The notes below the pieces were generated by a model. The model saw only the letters and a list, made by a program, of their open reading frames with translations. It had not been told where the DNA came from and ran no database searches. A stretch of 64,000 nt of DNA, from the NCBI GenBank assembly GCA_905160935.1, contig CAJHZI010000462.1, positions 16,001 through 80,000 on the forward strand, written 5' to 3'. This stretch comes from Enchytraeus crypticus. Its lineage: Eukaryota; Annelida; Clitellata; Enchytraeida; Enchytraeidae. The position numbers were made by a program, and so were the translations under genes. Shown here piece after piece: positions 54,830 through 64,000 of this stretch. Each line of letters opens with the position of its first letter. The stretch's first letter is position 1.

Positions 54830-55016
54830 CTCGAATCGAACTCTTATGAGATGGAAAGCAAGCCGAACCCGAACCGAAACCTTGTAAGAAGGATGCCGAA
54901 CCGAACCGAACTCCAAAATTGTCTACTGCTAACCGAAAAAGAACCGAACCCAATTTTGATTTTCAACCAACCGAACCGATCCGAACTCTGAAAATTTATA
55001 AAATTCCCATCTCTAG
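54830..55016 (+). repeat. CCGAAC-rich degenerate repeat, right block
   Basis: Same unit and same orientation as 50948-51112. Ends ATTCCCATCTCTAGT. Confidence 0.7.
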
Positions 55017-55297
55017 TATATAGTAAAATTAAGTAGACCGAAGTTGAATATGAACCTACATCCTTTCATTAAATAAAATTATACATGATAATCGATTTAT
55101 AAGTAGAAATTTTCATACGTCATATAATCTAAATTAGGTAACATAAAAATATCCACTGTTAAAAAATTCCACTTGTCATTTAATCTATAATTACGGACAC
55201 AAAAACACCGATTACATATATCGAAGTAGGTTATTATTCAACCAGCATCTCAAATCACGTGGAAAAATTTCTCAAACGTGGTAAATTAGATATATAC

Positions 55298-55409
55298 CTC
55301 GCAGCCTATTATTAAGCTGTCTCTTTGTTGTTTTCAGATTCAGCTTCCCACCTAAATTAGCTTCTCTGACTACACGAGCTGCGTTTAAATACTCACCGAA
55401 CATACTCTC
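55298..55409 (-). CDS. Likely internal exon of an unidentified host gene
   Basis: On the minus strand a 3' splice site TTTTCTATTACAG ends at 55410, and GAG|GTATAT gives a 5' splice site at 55297. The 112 bp between are open in only one frame (37 codons): ESMFGEYLNAARVVREANLG then GKLNLKTTKRQLNNRLR. It starts in phase 0 and ends in phase 1. The flanks show no transposon similarity. I do not recognise the protein. It lies on the same strand as the TNF-like exon, 43 kb upstream; phases would require at least one exon in between. Confidence 0.45.
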
Positions 55410-55805
55410 CTGTAATAGAAAATAAAGTTATTGAAACATAACTACTAGTCATAATAATATATGAATATTATCCATCAATCTAGTATTATTAGTCTACAGT
55501 TTTTAACTCAATTTTGCTCAAAACTTCTAGAGAATGACGCAAACATTCAAGTTTTATAACACTGTTACACAATACTTTAAAAATGGTTTCATGTAGAATG
55601 TAAATTGCAAATAGTCAATAAACGAAATAACATAAATTTATTTTAAAAGATTCAGAATCGATATCTAACTTAAAATCTAAATTGGCTTTAATTTACTTAA
55701 TTTACAAATAAAAAATATAAAATGATTTTATATATTAAATCAGGTTGTTGATTCTGGATGTTTCTGATACAATAAAGTAACCCTATGCATAATTTATACT
55801 AGTTA
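55410..55805. other. Intron-like AT-rich DNA
   Basis: No gene or repeat recognised. Confidence 0.5.
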
Positions 55806-55814
55806 TATATATAC

Positions 55815-55845
<31 letters not shown>

Positions 55846-55896
55846 ACAGTGTATATATATATACACATATATATACACAGTGTATATATATATATA

Positions 55897-55947
<51 letters not shown>

Positions 55948-55952
55948 TCACC

Positions 55953-55997
<45 letters not shown>
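55806..55997. repeat. TA-rich microsatellite
   Basis: TA tracts with CACA and GTGT interruptions; ends exactly at the left end of the mariner element. Confidence 0.95.
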
Positions 55998-56001
<4 letters not shown>

Positions 56002-56064
56002 GTGAGTAAAAAAAAGTGATTACACCTGCAAAAAGTTTGAATATCTCAGGCTATTGTTAATATT

Positions 56065-56915
56065 TATTTATTTTTTCGTGAAAAAATCCACAGACAAAGC
56101 ATAAAGACAGAAATTACAAAAATGTGCAAAACATACACAACAAGCAACCAATGCAGATGCAAACAAGTATCTGAGAGTGAAACAATGTTAAACTATCAGT
56201 GAAGCGTTCAAGAGTGACTGTTCCACACTGCTAACAAATTTTCTACGAACAGCTTCCTTAAGTAAGATGAAATTAAGTTTATTAATTATTAAGTTGGATA
56301 AAACTGACCAACCTATGTCACAGGAGTTATTAAACAGAGAGAATAGTAGTAAGGTGTGTTTGCAAAATTTTGCATAATGCTAAACACGTATTCATTAGAA
56401 TTGCTGCAGTAATCACTTACACATTTCCTTATAAACAAGAGTTTTTTTAGTTGCACAGTACTTTTAAAATCAATTCTCCCCAAATTATGTATAAGTTCCT
56501 TAACTGATTCCCATTCATTATATCCAAAAAGAGTCCTATATATAGAGTTCCACCAACTATTTAGTAGATTTAACTGAGAGGTATTTAAGTTAATTGATTC
56601 AATACAATATAATAGAATAGTTAAGCAATGACTCTCAAAAAGATGTAACTTAACCACTTCATTACAAGATTTAGCTTCATTTAATATCATATTAACAATT
56701 GCGAAAAACTTCCTTCTGCATTCAGATAGGTCCACAGAAAGAGATTTATCCGATTCAAAAACAATGCCTAAATACTTAAGTTTACTTGCCCACTGCAGTT
56801 CATTATTATTAATGAGTAGTTTAGAAGGTACAATATTCTGATCAGGTCCTACAAATAGACATTTCGACTTTACAGGATTAAATATTATATCTAACTCTTT
56901 AGCAATAATATTTTA
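56065..56915 (-). mobile_element. 5'-truncated LINE inside mariner 1, with 9-bp target duplication
   Basis: GTTAATATT is present at 56056-56064 and 56916-56924, while mariner 2 has it once. The A-rich 3' tail (TTTATTTTTT on the plus strand) is at the left. On the minus strand a 140-codon frame (56735-56313) with LYCIESINLNTSQLNLLNSW and NSIYRTLFGYNEWESVKELI is the C-terminal part of a LINE reverse transcriptase protein; 56915-56736 is its broken upstream part. Confidence 0.8.
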
Positions 56916-57078
56916 GTTAATATTTTCAAATCAAACTTTTACCAAATACTAAAAGAATAATTTCTGATGGGGTGGCCAATTTCATCAATTTTTGTACATA
57001 GATTGGCCAATTATGAAAGTTTCAGCAGAGCAACCCCCATTTTTGAACGTATTGTAAATAAAAATTTTATTTTATTTT

Positions 57079-57868
57079 TGTTAGGATCACATATTTGTTG
57101 TATTAAATAGTGTATATATGTTTTGTAACTGAGGATGTAAAGTGCTATTTTGTAGCCTAAGACTTTATATGTAAAGATAATATTATACGAGTCAGCTGTT
57201 GCGATCTCCGTCGTGGGCGGGGCTTAAATAGTTTCAGAGCCTCTGATTGGTGGGCCAGCCTGGTGAGAGGAGAATTGGAGAGGTGAAAGTTTGTTTACAA
57301 GAACACGTGAAAAAGGTTTAGAGGAGAGAACACGTGTTTGGAAAGATATTAGGAAAGATACAGATCTTTCTCGTCTAGACGTTATAGACGATAGTGGCTT
57401 ATCTGTGAGCAAAATAAGACCGTGGTGAAGACCTTAAGTGTGGTAAAAGGAAACGCAAGAGAACAGAGATAGCTTTGTTTTGTAGGTGCTAACGTATAAC
57501 ACAGAGGTTCTTACGGTAGAATTTCTAAAGTAGTTTTGTGGTCGTTATTTAAATTTAAACGTTGGATTGCTAATATATAAATTTGTGCATATAGTCGTAG
57601 GCCTATGTGGTAAATTTGCGATTGAATATTTTATTTTGGATTTATCTCGAGTTACTATATTTTGCGCGATAGAACTATTGGATATTTTCGTTTCTTTGTA
57701 CACTGTCTGTAAGTACTATTTAATTCATGTTTTATTTATTCAATTTCCTTTCATTTTAAAATACGTTTTCGTGATTGAAACCTTTAGGATAAATTCAGAG
57801 AGCTATTCGAGGCCGGGGCCAATGTTATTAAGATTATAATAATTTAAGTAACATTAGAGGCCTTGACA
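57079..57868 (+). mobile_element. Solo Gypsy LTR inside mariner 1, with 5-bp target duplication
   Basis: 790 bp, starts TGTTAGGATCAC and ends GGCCTTGACA (TG...CA), flanked by ATTTT at 57074-57078 and 57869-57873. Mariner 2 lacks it. Homologous LTRs at 48880 and 39792. Contains GGGCGGGGCTTAAATAG (GC box and TATA-like) followed by GATTGGTGGGCC. The best defined LTR in the window and the reference for the other two. Confidence 0.8.
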
Positions 57869-57882
57869 ATTTTATTTTTATT

Positions 57883-58448
57883 TTAGCTCTGAAAATTGTC
57901 GTTGTGGTGGTTCAGAGAGAACCAGTTGTACCTGCTAGCATTACTACCTATTCGATATGCTTTCCTCCAGTTGCTTTTCAGGACTGCAGCAGCTTTCGGA
58001 ACGCTAGGACAGCTTTGTTGATTCCAGTTTGGGGCAGTCTCTCCCAAATTTATAGTAGGTAGCACTTCCTGCAGCTCTGCTTCGTTTTTAGGCTTCGACT
58101 GGTGCTTCTGATAGAGATGCAGCATGTTCCCCAGACATGGTAATCTAGAGGATTTTGATCGAGAGAGTTTGGAGGCCATTCACTTTTCATAATGAAATTA
58201 CGGATTTCTCGCGCTGATCCATTCATGTGCATGGCGAGATGCATGAGCCGGAGCATCATCCTGCTGAAAGATGAAATCATTTGGTAGAAGAGCATAGCAA
58301 TCATCAAACAGCTCAGAAAGTACTGACGTAATACTGAGGGTTCACCTTTTCCTTCTCGCCAATGAAATGCAATTTGCCCAAACGCCATTTTTAGGTAAAA
58401 AATTGGGGTTGCTCTGCTGAAACTTGTATATCTGGCCAGTCCATACAT
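57883..58448 (-). pseudogene. Mariner 1 transposase C-terminal half (broken)
   Basis: Minus strand, frames 58448-58050 and 58179-57883. The piece MKSEWPPNSLDQNPLDYHVW matches the S-P-D-L-N-P block of Tc1/mariner transposases (here D to Q), near the last catalytic residue. Further on YQKHQSKPKNEAELQEVLPT and KAAAVLKSNWRKAYR. The helix-turn-helix domain and first catalytic Asp are missing: the right terminal repeat is joined directly to the middle of the gene. A frameshift lies near 58150. Confidence 0.75.
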
Positions 58449-58578
58449 TAAAATGGATGAAAATTGGCCACCCCATCAACAGTTAGTCCTTTAGTATTTG
58501 CTTTGAAAATATTAACAATAACTTGAGATATTCAAACTTTTTGCAGGTGCTATCACTTTTTTTACTCACCCTGTTTAC

Positions 58579-58638
<60 letters not shown>
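58579..58638. repeat. (TA)n microsatellite
   Basis: Sixty bases of pure TA between mariner 1 and the MITE. Confidence 0.95.
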
Positions 58639-58641
<3 letters not shown>

Positions 58642-59333
58642 TGGGGGCCCAGGGGGTCGGAACCCCCTTAGGCCCTCCGATAAAAATGTAAACTATATTT
58701 TCATTGTTTCTATGGCAATTTCGATGTGTAAATATGTTTGTATGGTTCGTGGTTAGTGGGGGGGGGGTGGGGTACGAGAGGGAACTCAGTTCCATTAGCT
58801 CGATTTTTTTTCTTTTATGGGCCCTACTAGGAGCCCTCTAAAATGGAAGGGGGACCAAAAATGTTGACATTTTCACTAGTTCTCAATTTTCACTTTAACC
58901 ACTGTATTAGAGGTTAAAGGGTGTAATTAAAAACTGTGAAATCTGTCCCGGAGCAGTGGTGCAACAGCCTTGGCTGGAATGGGCTTAAGCCCACTCTACC
59001 GTCAAAATTATGTCACTTTTGCAATTCGCACAGATCCGCAGAGTTTCTTCAGAGGTGAAAAATTTATCCTAATTTTTCTGAAACAAGTGTAGGATTTTGG
59101 CATTTTAGATTTTCGTCTGACATTAGTACGGGTATGAGTGGGGGGAAAGGGTAAGATACGAGTATACACTAACTCTCTGAGCCGAACGCAGTAGTGAAAA
59201 AATATTAGTCTCCCCCCTTCATAAAATTTTGTCTGGTTGCGTCTCATGTCCCGAAGAAGGCGGGGCAAGAAAAATATGTGTACTCACCAAAAAATAATTT
59301 CGGCCCCCCCTTAAAAAAATCCTAGATTCGCTC

Positions 59334-59336
<3 letters not shown>
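58639..59336. mobile_element. TA-flanked MITE-like element, 698 bp
   Basis: Bounded on both sides by pure TA. Left end CAGTGGGGGCCCAGGGGGTC; right end on the minus strand CAGGAGCGAATCTAGGATTT. Only the first bases are inversely repeated, but G-rich ends and such TCTAGGATTT text are typical of TA-inserting non-autonomous elements. No coding sense; short frames inside are not protein-like. Confidence 0.5.

Positions 59337-59412
<76 letters not shown>
59337..59412. repeat. (TA)n microsatellite
   Basis: Pure TA, ends at the left end of mariner 2. Confidence 0.95.
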
Positions 59413-59413
<1 letters not shown>

Positions 59414-60221
59414 CAGCGTGAGTAAAAAAAAGTAATAACACCTGCAAAAAGTTTGAATATCTCAGGCTATTGTTAATATTTTCAAATCAAATTTTTACCA
59501 ATTACAAAAGGACTAAATTTTGATTGGGTGGGAAACTTTTATCCATTTTAATCTATAGATAGGCCAGTTATACAAGTTTCAGCAGAGCAACCACCCTTTT
59601 TTTGAATGTACAAATAAAAATTTTGAACGTAAATAAAAATTATATTTAACTTTATTTTTTGACCCTGAACAGGGTCGTTGTGGTGGTTCAGAAAGAACAA
59701 CTTGTATCTGCCAGCATTACTGCCTATTCGATATGCTTTCCTATAGCTGCTAAGCAAGACTGCAGCAGCTTTCTGAACGCTAGGACAGCCTTGTTGATTC
59801 CAGCTTGGGACAGTCTCTCCCAGATTGATTGTAGATCACTTCCAACTACAGTTCAACTACACTTCCTGCAGTTCTGTCGTGTTTTTAGGCTTCGACTGGT
59901 TTTTGTGATAGAGATGCAGCATGGTTTCCCAGACATGGTAATCCATAGGATTTTGATCGGGAGAGTTTGGAGGCCATTCACTCTTCTTGATGAAATCCGG
60001 GTTTCTCTCGCTAATCCATTCCTGTGCATGACGAGATGGATGGCCGGAGCATCATCCTGCTGAAAGATGAAACCATTTGATAGAAGAGCATTGTAATCAA
60101 CAAACAGCTAGGGAAGTAAAGTATTGACGTAATACTGAGCGTTCACCTTTTACTTCTCGCCAATGAAGTGCAATTTTCCCTTACCATTGTAGCAAACGCC
60201 ATTTTTAGGTAAAAAAATTCG
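59414..60221 (-). mobile_element. Mariner-like element 2 (right end lost)
   Basis: Left end CAGCGTGAGTAAAAAAAAGT at 59414, then collinear with mariner 1 through the long terminal repeat and transposase C-terminus on the minus strand (the TAYSICFP/GRVW text on the plus strand is its shadow). It lacks both insertions of mariner 1 and so shows the original sequence at their sites. Homology stops at about 60221 in CCATTTTTAGGTAAAAAAAT; the right terminal repeat is gone and a hAT fragment begins. Confidence 0.8.
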
Positions 60222-60225
60222 CACG

Positions 60226-60745
60226 TCTTCGAGTCGGCCAAAGAACGAATGTTATTCGAAGCCATCGATGTTGCAGTTGTGCAGTTAGATTCACCTTTCA
60301 GCAAAGAAGTTTTGAAGTGCTAAACAAACTGGAGCAATCTTTAAATACAGGAATAGTGAATGAGCAATGTCGAGAATATGATGAAATAGATAATTCAAAA
60401 CTTGCAATTCAGCTACCTATGTTTCGCACAAGCTATGATGCCTACAGTAGTCTGTACGACGTTGTTAATATATTGACTAACTCTAGAAGTGCAATAACTT
60501 TTTTGTGGTAGAGAAACTATTTCACTGCCTTCTCGTAGTTCCCGCCTCGTCATGTGAGTCAGAGAGAACGTTCAGTGCTTTAAGGCGCGTGGAAACATAT
60601 TTTAGAAGCTCAATGACACAACCGACATTCAACGATGTTGCTAGCTGCCATGTCCATAAGGACGTTCTACTGCAATGATCAGTTCATGACATTATGAAAG
60701 AATTTATAAAACTGAATGACAGCAGAGAAAATGTATTTGGAACCA
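60226..60745 (+). pseudogene. hAT transposase C-terminal fragment (broken)
   Basis: Plus strand. Frame 60317-60511 reads LNKLEQSLNTGIVNEQCREY, IDNSKLAIQLPMFRTSYDAY; after a frame change at about 60510 SCESERTFSALRRVETYFRS and NDVASCHVHKD follow. This is the dimerisation block at the end of hAT transposases of the type also found in zinc-finger-containing host-like proteins. N-terminal parts are absent. It abuts the broken end of mariner 2. Confidence 0.75.
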
Positions 60746-61135
60746 TATAACGCATTAATGCCGCTATTTTACTCTTTCTTAAAGCAGAGTCCAAATGAAT
60801 TCAATAATTTTGTATATGCCTATCATAGCCGCAGAAGGAGATTAAAATACTACTTACTATTTACAAAATTCTGATTTATTAAAGGTCTAAATACTGTTGA
60901 GAGTTCAAAGTAGCATTCTCCTACTAAAGTTGCTGATCACTTGTGATGTAACTCGTACATCCAAATGATCGTTAGTTCAAATTATTGTATTTTAATACGG
61001 TGTATTAAAATACAATTATTCAAATTATTGTATTTTAATACTGTCATCTATACTAAATACAGATGAAGTTAAATATAGCCAGTTGAAAATGTTCGAATAA
61101 TTGTGTCCCCCCAGCTTTTCGATCGTGGTTACTCC
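60746..61135. other. Non-coding AT-rich DNA with a template-switch footprint
   Basis: No gene seen. Contains the repeat described at 60976-61041. Confidence 0.5.
60976..61041. repeat. Forward - inverted - forward repeat
   Basis: TTCAAATTATTGTATTTTAA and three further bases (23 in all) occur at 60976-60998 and 61019-61041. Between them, after GGT, is the exact reverse complement of the last 15 bases (61002-61016). Confidence 0.9.
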
Positions 61136-61372
61136 TATGGACCATTATCAGTTATTGCAACAACGTCAGCATCAGCATAGGCAGTTCCATCAGCTTTCGT
61201 TAGTCTACATTCAAATTGTAGATAACTTTCAGATAGATGAAGGAACCGATCGCGCAGTTCTTTATTTATACGAATCTCACTAGGATTACTTAGATTTGTT
61301 CCAGATACTAGTTCGTATGCATGGTACTTATATCGCTCAATTCCCTCATCCGTTAATGGTTTCGTCTATAAA
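61136..61372 (-). pseudogene. Polinton-type capsid-like N-terminal fragment
   Basis: Minus strand, open for 79 codons: KPLTDEGIERYKYHAYELVS, then NPSEIRINKELRDRFLHLSE, YLQFECRLTKADGTAYADAD and a stop after ITDNGP. I associate this text with a second animal Polinton capsid-like family, unlike the F54H12.2 type at 1348. The presence of a Polinton integrase 200 bp upstream on the same strand supports it. Truncated by stops at both ends. Confidence 0.5.
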
Positions 61373-61569
61373 TTTAAGAATATCTGATTGATTTTAATGA
61401 TATAATAATCCTTAAAAAAATTAATTCGAATCGGAATAGGTTTTCTGTAATTCTTGTTCATAAAACGATCCCTTAATTTTTTTCTCTATTATCATCAGTT
61501 ATTCAGTAAGTTATTGGATCAGAGAGCAGAACTTGTGAAACAACAAAAAAGTCTCCCGAGATCAATTAG

Positions 61570-62060
61570 GTGCGCTTCCTTATGAAAATAATTTCTTTTC
61601 GGCTGCAATCCTCACTGTATCTCCCAATGAATACTTTGGATTGCTGATTTCTAGTTCTACATTATTATATAATTTTATAAATACAGTGGATTCGTTTTTC
61701 TTCTCAATGGCCTCTATTGGATTCATTTTTATGGAGCTGTGTATTTTGTAGTTTTATTTTTGCACAAGCTCATCCAAAATGTCAATTTACTTGGTTGAAG
61801 AGTTCGCTGTAAAATAAAGGGCCATAATTTCTCGTTATTGCTAAATCTTTCGCTTATACTAGATATTTCCTCATTTTTTGTAGAGTATAACTCTGGATTC
61901 TCCAAGTAGTTTTCTGAAATCTTTATTATAAAATTCTCTGCCTTTATCCGACCAAATTTTTATTGGTTTTCTACCACTTTTGAATATTTCAGAGAAAGCC
62001 TCTCCTACGATGGCACCATTTTTATTTTCAAAGGAACAATCGAAGAAAGGACATACGTAT
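61570..62060 (-). pseudogene. Polinton/Maverick retroviral-like integrase fragment (frameshifted)
   Basis: Minus strand: FENKNGAIVGEAFSEIFKSG, then KIWSDKGREFYNKDFRKLLG with the second catalytic Asp in WSDKG. A frameshift near 61870 is followed by NEEISSISERFS with the expected Glu about 35 residues on, and then YFTANSSTKWIDIL-like and KIHSSIKMNPIEAIEKKNES. This is the DDE integrase type of Polintons, which inserts the element. The first Asp and the N-terminus are missing. At 62029-62094 a 34-bp unit is tandemly duplicated at the broken end. Confidence 0.7.
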
Positions 62061-62094
62061 CATAAAGGAACAATCTAAGAAAGGACATAAGTAT

Positions 62095-62259
62095 GTTAAT
62101 TTTTTTTATGTTCGTGTAGTTACACACATGACATACCGCATGTGCTATATTGTTTCTCTCTTGGTTTTAATCAATGAAATTAAAGAATTTAAACGAAATT
62201 AATTACAGTTTTAAAACTTAAATTTCCTATTACATGTTCACTGTAAGAATCAATCAATA
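62095..62259. other. Short non-coding spacer
   Basis: Nothing recognised. Confidence 0.5.
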
Positions 62260-63360
62260 AGAATTTAACGTCCGGTTCCTCGCCATAAGGCAATGTCAGG
62301 GACGTCTCTTGCAGACACTACACAAACAGGTGCCAAAGTACCACACGATGACGACTGAGTGCACAGAGACCACAAGAGAAAGAGCGAGATCAAAACAGTG
62401 CAAGTCCAAGATCCAAGGCAAGCGGGTCAAAATTTAGACCTATGGCGGAAAGAGAGGGTTTTTAGCTTGCCAAGGAAAGTACCAATACAATTACAGGATC
62501 GAAGGTCTTGTGGCAGAGAGTTCCATATTGTGGGAGCAGAAAACATGAAGGAGCGTCTCCCCATGGCAGATTTAATATTTGGTACGATGAGGTTTTTACT
62601 AGAGGAACGAAGACTACGAGAGGGTTGATAGATGGATAAAAGATCAGATAGATAGGATGGTTTACCATAATTTAAACTTTTGAAGGTCAAGGAAGCTATC
62701 TAGAATTTTATACGTTCGGATACTGGTAGCCAGTGCAGCTTCTTAAGAAGAGGAGACGTGTGAGATTTGAGTATTTTTACATTACAGACGACTCGAGAAA
62801 GACAACTTTGAACGTGTTGGAGACGAATTAGAGAGGTCTTTGAGAGATCATTCAGCAGGGAGTTACAGTAATCAATTTTAAAATGGACAATCGCATTAGC
62901 TAATACAGTGGCGGAATTAATATCAAGGGACTTACGAATTTGACGTAATTGACGGATATGAAAAAAGAAGAACGACAGATTGCTGAAATATGAGATTTAA
63001 AGTTCAGATTAGAATCAAAAATTACCCCAAGGTTACGGGCAGAATCTGTGGGTATTAAGGGGATATCTTTAAATGTTATGGTTGAGCAAGTTATTTTATG
63101 ACGCTGCTGTGGGGTGCCAATGAGAAGGTATTCCGTTTTTGAAGGATTGACAACAGGACGATTGGCGCAAAACCAGGAATGAACTAGATCAAGGGTAGAA
63201 GTAAGCTTAGACAGAGCATCAGAAGAATCAGGACTAGAGAACGAGACATAAATCTGGGTGTCATCAGCATAAAAGTGAAATTTCAGCATCGAATCAGTTA
63301 GCAAGTGACTTACAGGGGTGGTATAAAAGACACAGAGGAGAAGCGAATTCATATCCAGAA
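62260..63360 (-). mobile_element. CR1/L2-like LINE, 5'-truncated
   Basis: Minus strand. Frame 63352-62900: KFHFYADDTQIYVSF (catalytic YADD), VNPSKTEYLLIGTPQQRHKI, LGVIFDSNLNFKSHI. After frame changes, 62690-62427: YLSDLLSIYQPSRSLRSSSK, SAPTIWNSLPQDLRSC and GTFLGKLKTL, the usual C-terminus. 62260-62426 is a GC-richer 3' UTR. Truncated at about 63360, within motif B to C of the transcriptase. Confidence 0.8.
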
Positions 63361-64000
63361 ACCACTATAGATTTCTGATAATACAAATAAACGGGCACAG
63401 CGTTGAGGTGCCCGTTTATATAATGACATCATATGCTCGATGTCATTATGGCACATCCATAATGACATCGAGCATATAAGAAAAATATCAATCCGCGAGT
63501 GTCTTAGTATATATACTAAGAAATTATTTTACGAATAAATTATTTTAGTTGAATGAAGAATATGATCATAATGAATGACCTATAGTTTAAGATTTTTATC
63601 ATATTTATTATATAAAATCTATCTATTTATTTAAGAGTCACTAAAAATAATTTACATAAAGGTCCACTTTTACAGAAATTGATTTTTACTTTAGCCATGA
63701 TTTACTCTAATAATCAGCATATCATACAACGCTTAACTTTTGATTAAAATATACCTGTACTAAAAGCATTTATTAAAACATTTAACGGAGAAATATTCCT
63801 ACTGTTCGCTTTGACCTTCGCGGGGTTATGGACAACGCAAGCCTAATATTATTACTTTCCATAAATAATCGGTTCTTCAATTTATTGCACCTAAGCGGAG
63901 GGAATGAGTGGCGGCAACTAGGAGCGGTTGGGCGCCTCCAAGCAACATCTCACCTGCACTACAGCTACTTTTAGCTGCTTAAATTAAGTAATAGGGCGAT
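63361..64000. other. Non-coding DNA with fold-backs
   Basis: AT-rich; the last 110 bp are GC-richer. On the minus strand GTGCAGGTGAGA (about 63945-63956) could be a splice donor, but no exon is demonstrable at the window edge. An 18-bp palindrome CTTAGTATATATACTAAG is at 63503-63520. Confidence 0.4.
63387..63477. repeat. Two adjacent perfect hairpins
   Basis: Hairpin 1: 12-bp arms 63387-63398 and 63408-63419, 9-nt loop. Hairpin 2: 21-bp arms 63431-63451 and 63457-63477, 5-nt loop; TAATGACATC just before it repeats part of the stem. They sit at the 5' truncation point of the LINE. Confidence 0.9.

Larger units (their letters stand above)
55998..58573 (-). mobile_element. Mariner-like element 1, carrying two nested insertions
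   Basis: Ends: left CAGAGTGAGTAAAAAAAAGT at 55998; right, on the minus strand, CAGGGTGAGTAAAAAAAGTG at 58573. The inverted termini stay alignable for about 190 bp, sharing GCAAAAAGTTTGAATATCTC, GGGGTGGCCAATTT and AGTTTCAGCAGAGCAACCCC, once two insertions are removed: a LINE piece at 56065-56915 and a solo LTR at 57079-57868. Without them the element is about 0.9 kb. TA repeats lie on both sides. Confidence 0.85.

Noticed and set aside
63890-63990. First exon with start codon on the minus strand at the right edge
   Set aside because: Only a possible donor (GCAG followed by GTGAGA) and a 23-codon frame; cannot be supported at the window end.

Overview
The window is metazoan nuclear DNA: AT-rich, intron-scale non-coding stretches, TA, TAA and CTGT microsatellites, and a dense layering of decayed animal-type transposable elements. 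The phylum cannot be fixed from the sequence; the element mix (Polinton, CR1/L2-like, RTE-like and endonuclease-RLE LINEs, Ty3/Gypsy, mariner, piggyBac, hAT, tRNA-derived SINE) suits an invertebrate. Almost every long open frame is a transposon gene or an artefact of a microsatellite. Only two short segments look like exons of host genes, both on the minus strand: 11807-12064 (C-terminal exon of a TNF-superfamily ligand) and 55298-55409 (a 112-bp exon of unknown identity). They could belong to one gene with a very long transposon-filled intron, but nothing proves this.

Layout. 1-3600: broken Polinton/Maverick (virus-like transposon) structural module: minor structural protein, small basic protein, F54H12.2-like major capsid protein, adenain-like protease, and a PC4-like gene on the other strand. 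3850-8570: almost complete CR1/L2-like LINE (minus) with a GC-rich 5' block. 8581-9596: TA microsatellites holding a mariner deletion derivative. 9600-16060: mostly non-coding, with the TNF exon, an RTE-like LINE fragment and a SINE. 16062-25403: a cluster of five copies of a LINE with a restriction-like endonuclease (RLE), each copy bounded by TAA repeats. 25600-29500: TA repeats and AT-rich DNA with a tRNA-derived SINE. 29541-30250: broken copy of inositol-3-phosphate synthase beside a Gypsy RNase H piece. 30620-36075: two further LINEs. 37312-39170: piggyBac element with TTAA ends. 39790-50340: Gypsy LTRs and internal pieces in scrambled order. 50950-55005: CCGAAC-rich flanks around a LINE fragment and a sixth RLE-LINE copy. 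55800-60750: TA repeats with two mariner copies (one carrying a LINE and a solo LTR with visible target duplications), a TA-flanked MITE and a hAT fragment. 61136-62060: second Polinton remnant (capsid-like N-terminus and integrase, minus). 62260-63360: CR1/L2-like LINE 3' end.

Three patterns run through the window. (1) TAA repeats flank all copies of the RLE LINE, and TA repeats flank the TA-targeting DNA transposons, so microsatellites act as insertion sites. (2) One branch of the RLE LINE continues in frame for several hundred residues beyond the endonuclease, an architecture I cannot match to a described clade. (3) Perfect fold-back repeats (12-27 bp arms, 2-10 nt loops) recur at unrelated loci, some visibly generated inside a known sequence, as expected from template-switch mutation.
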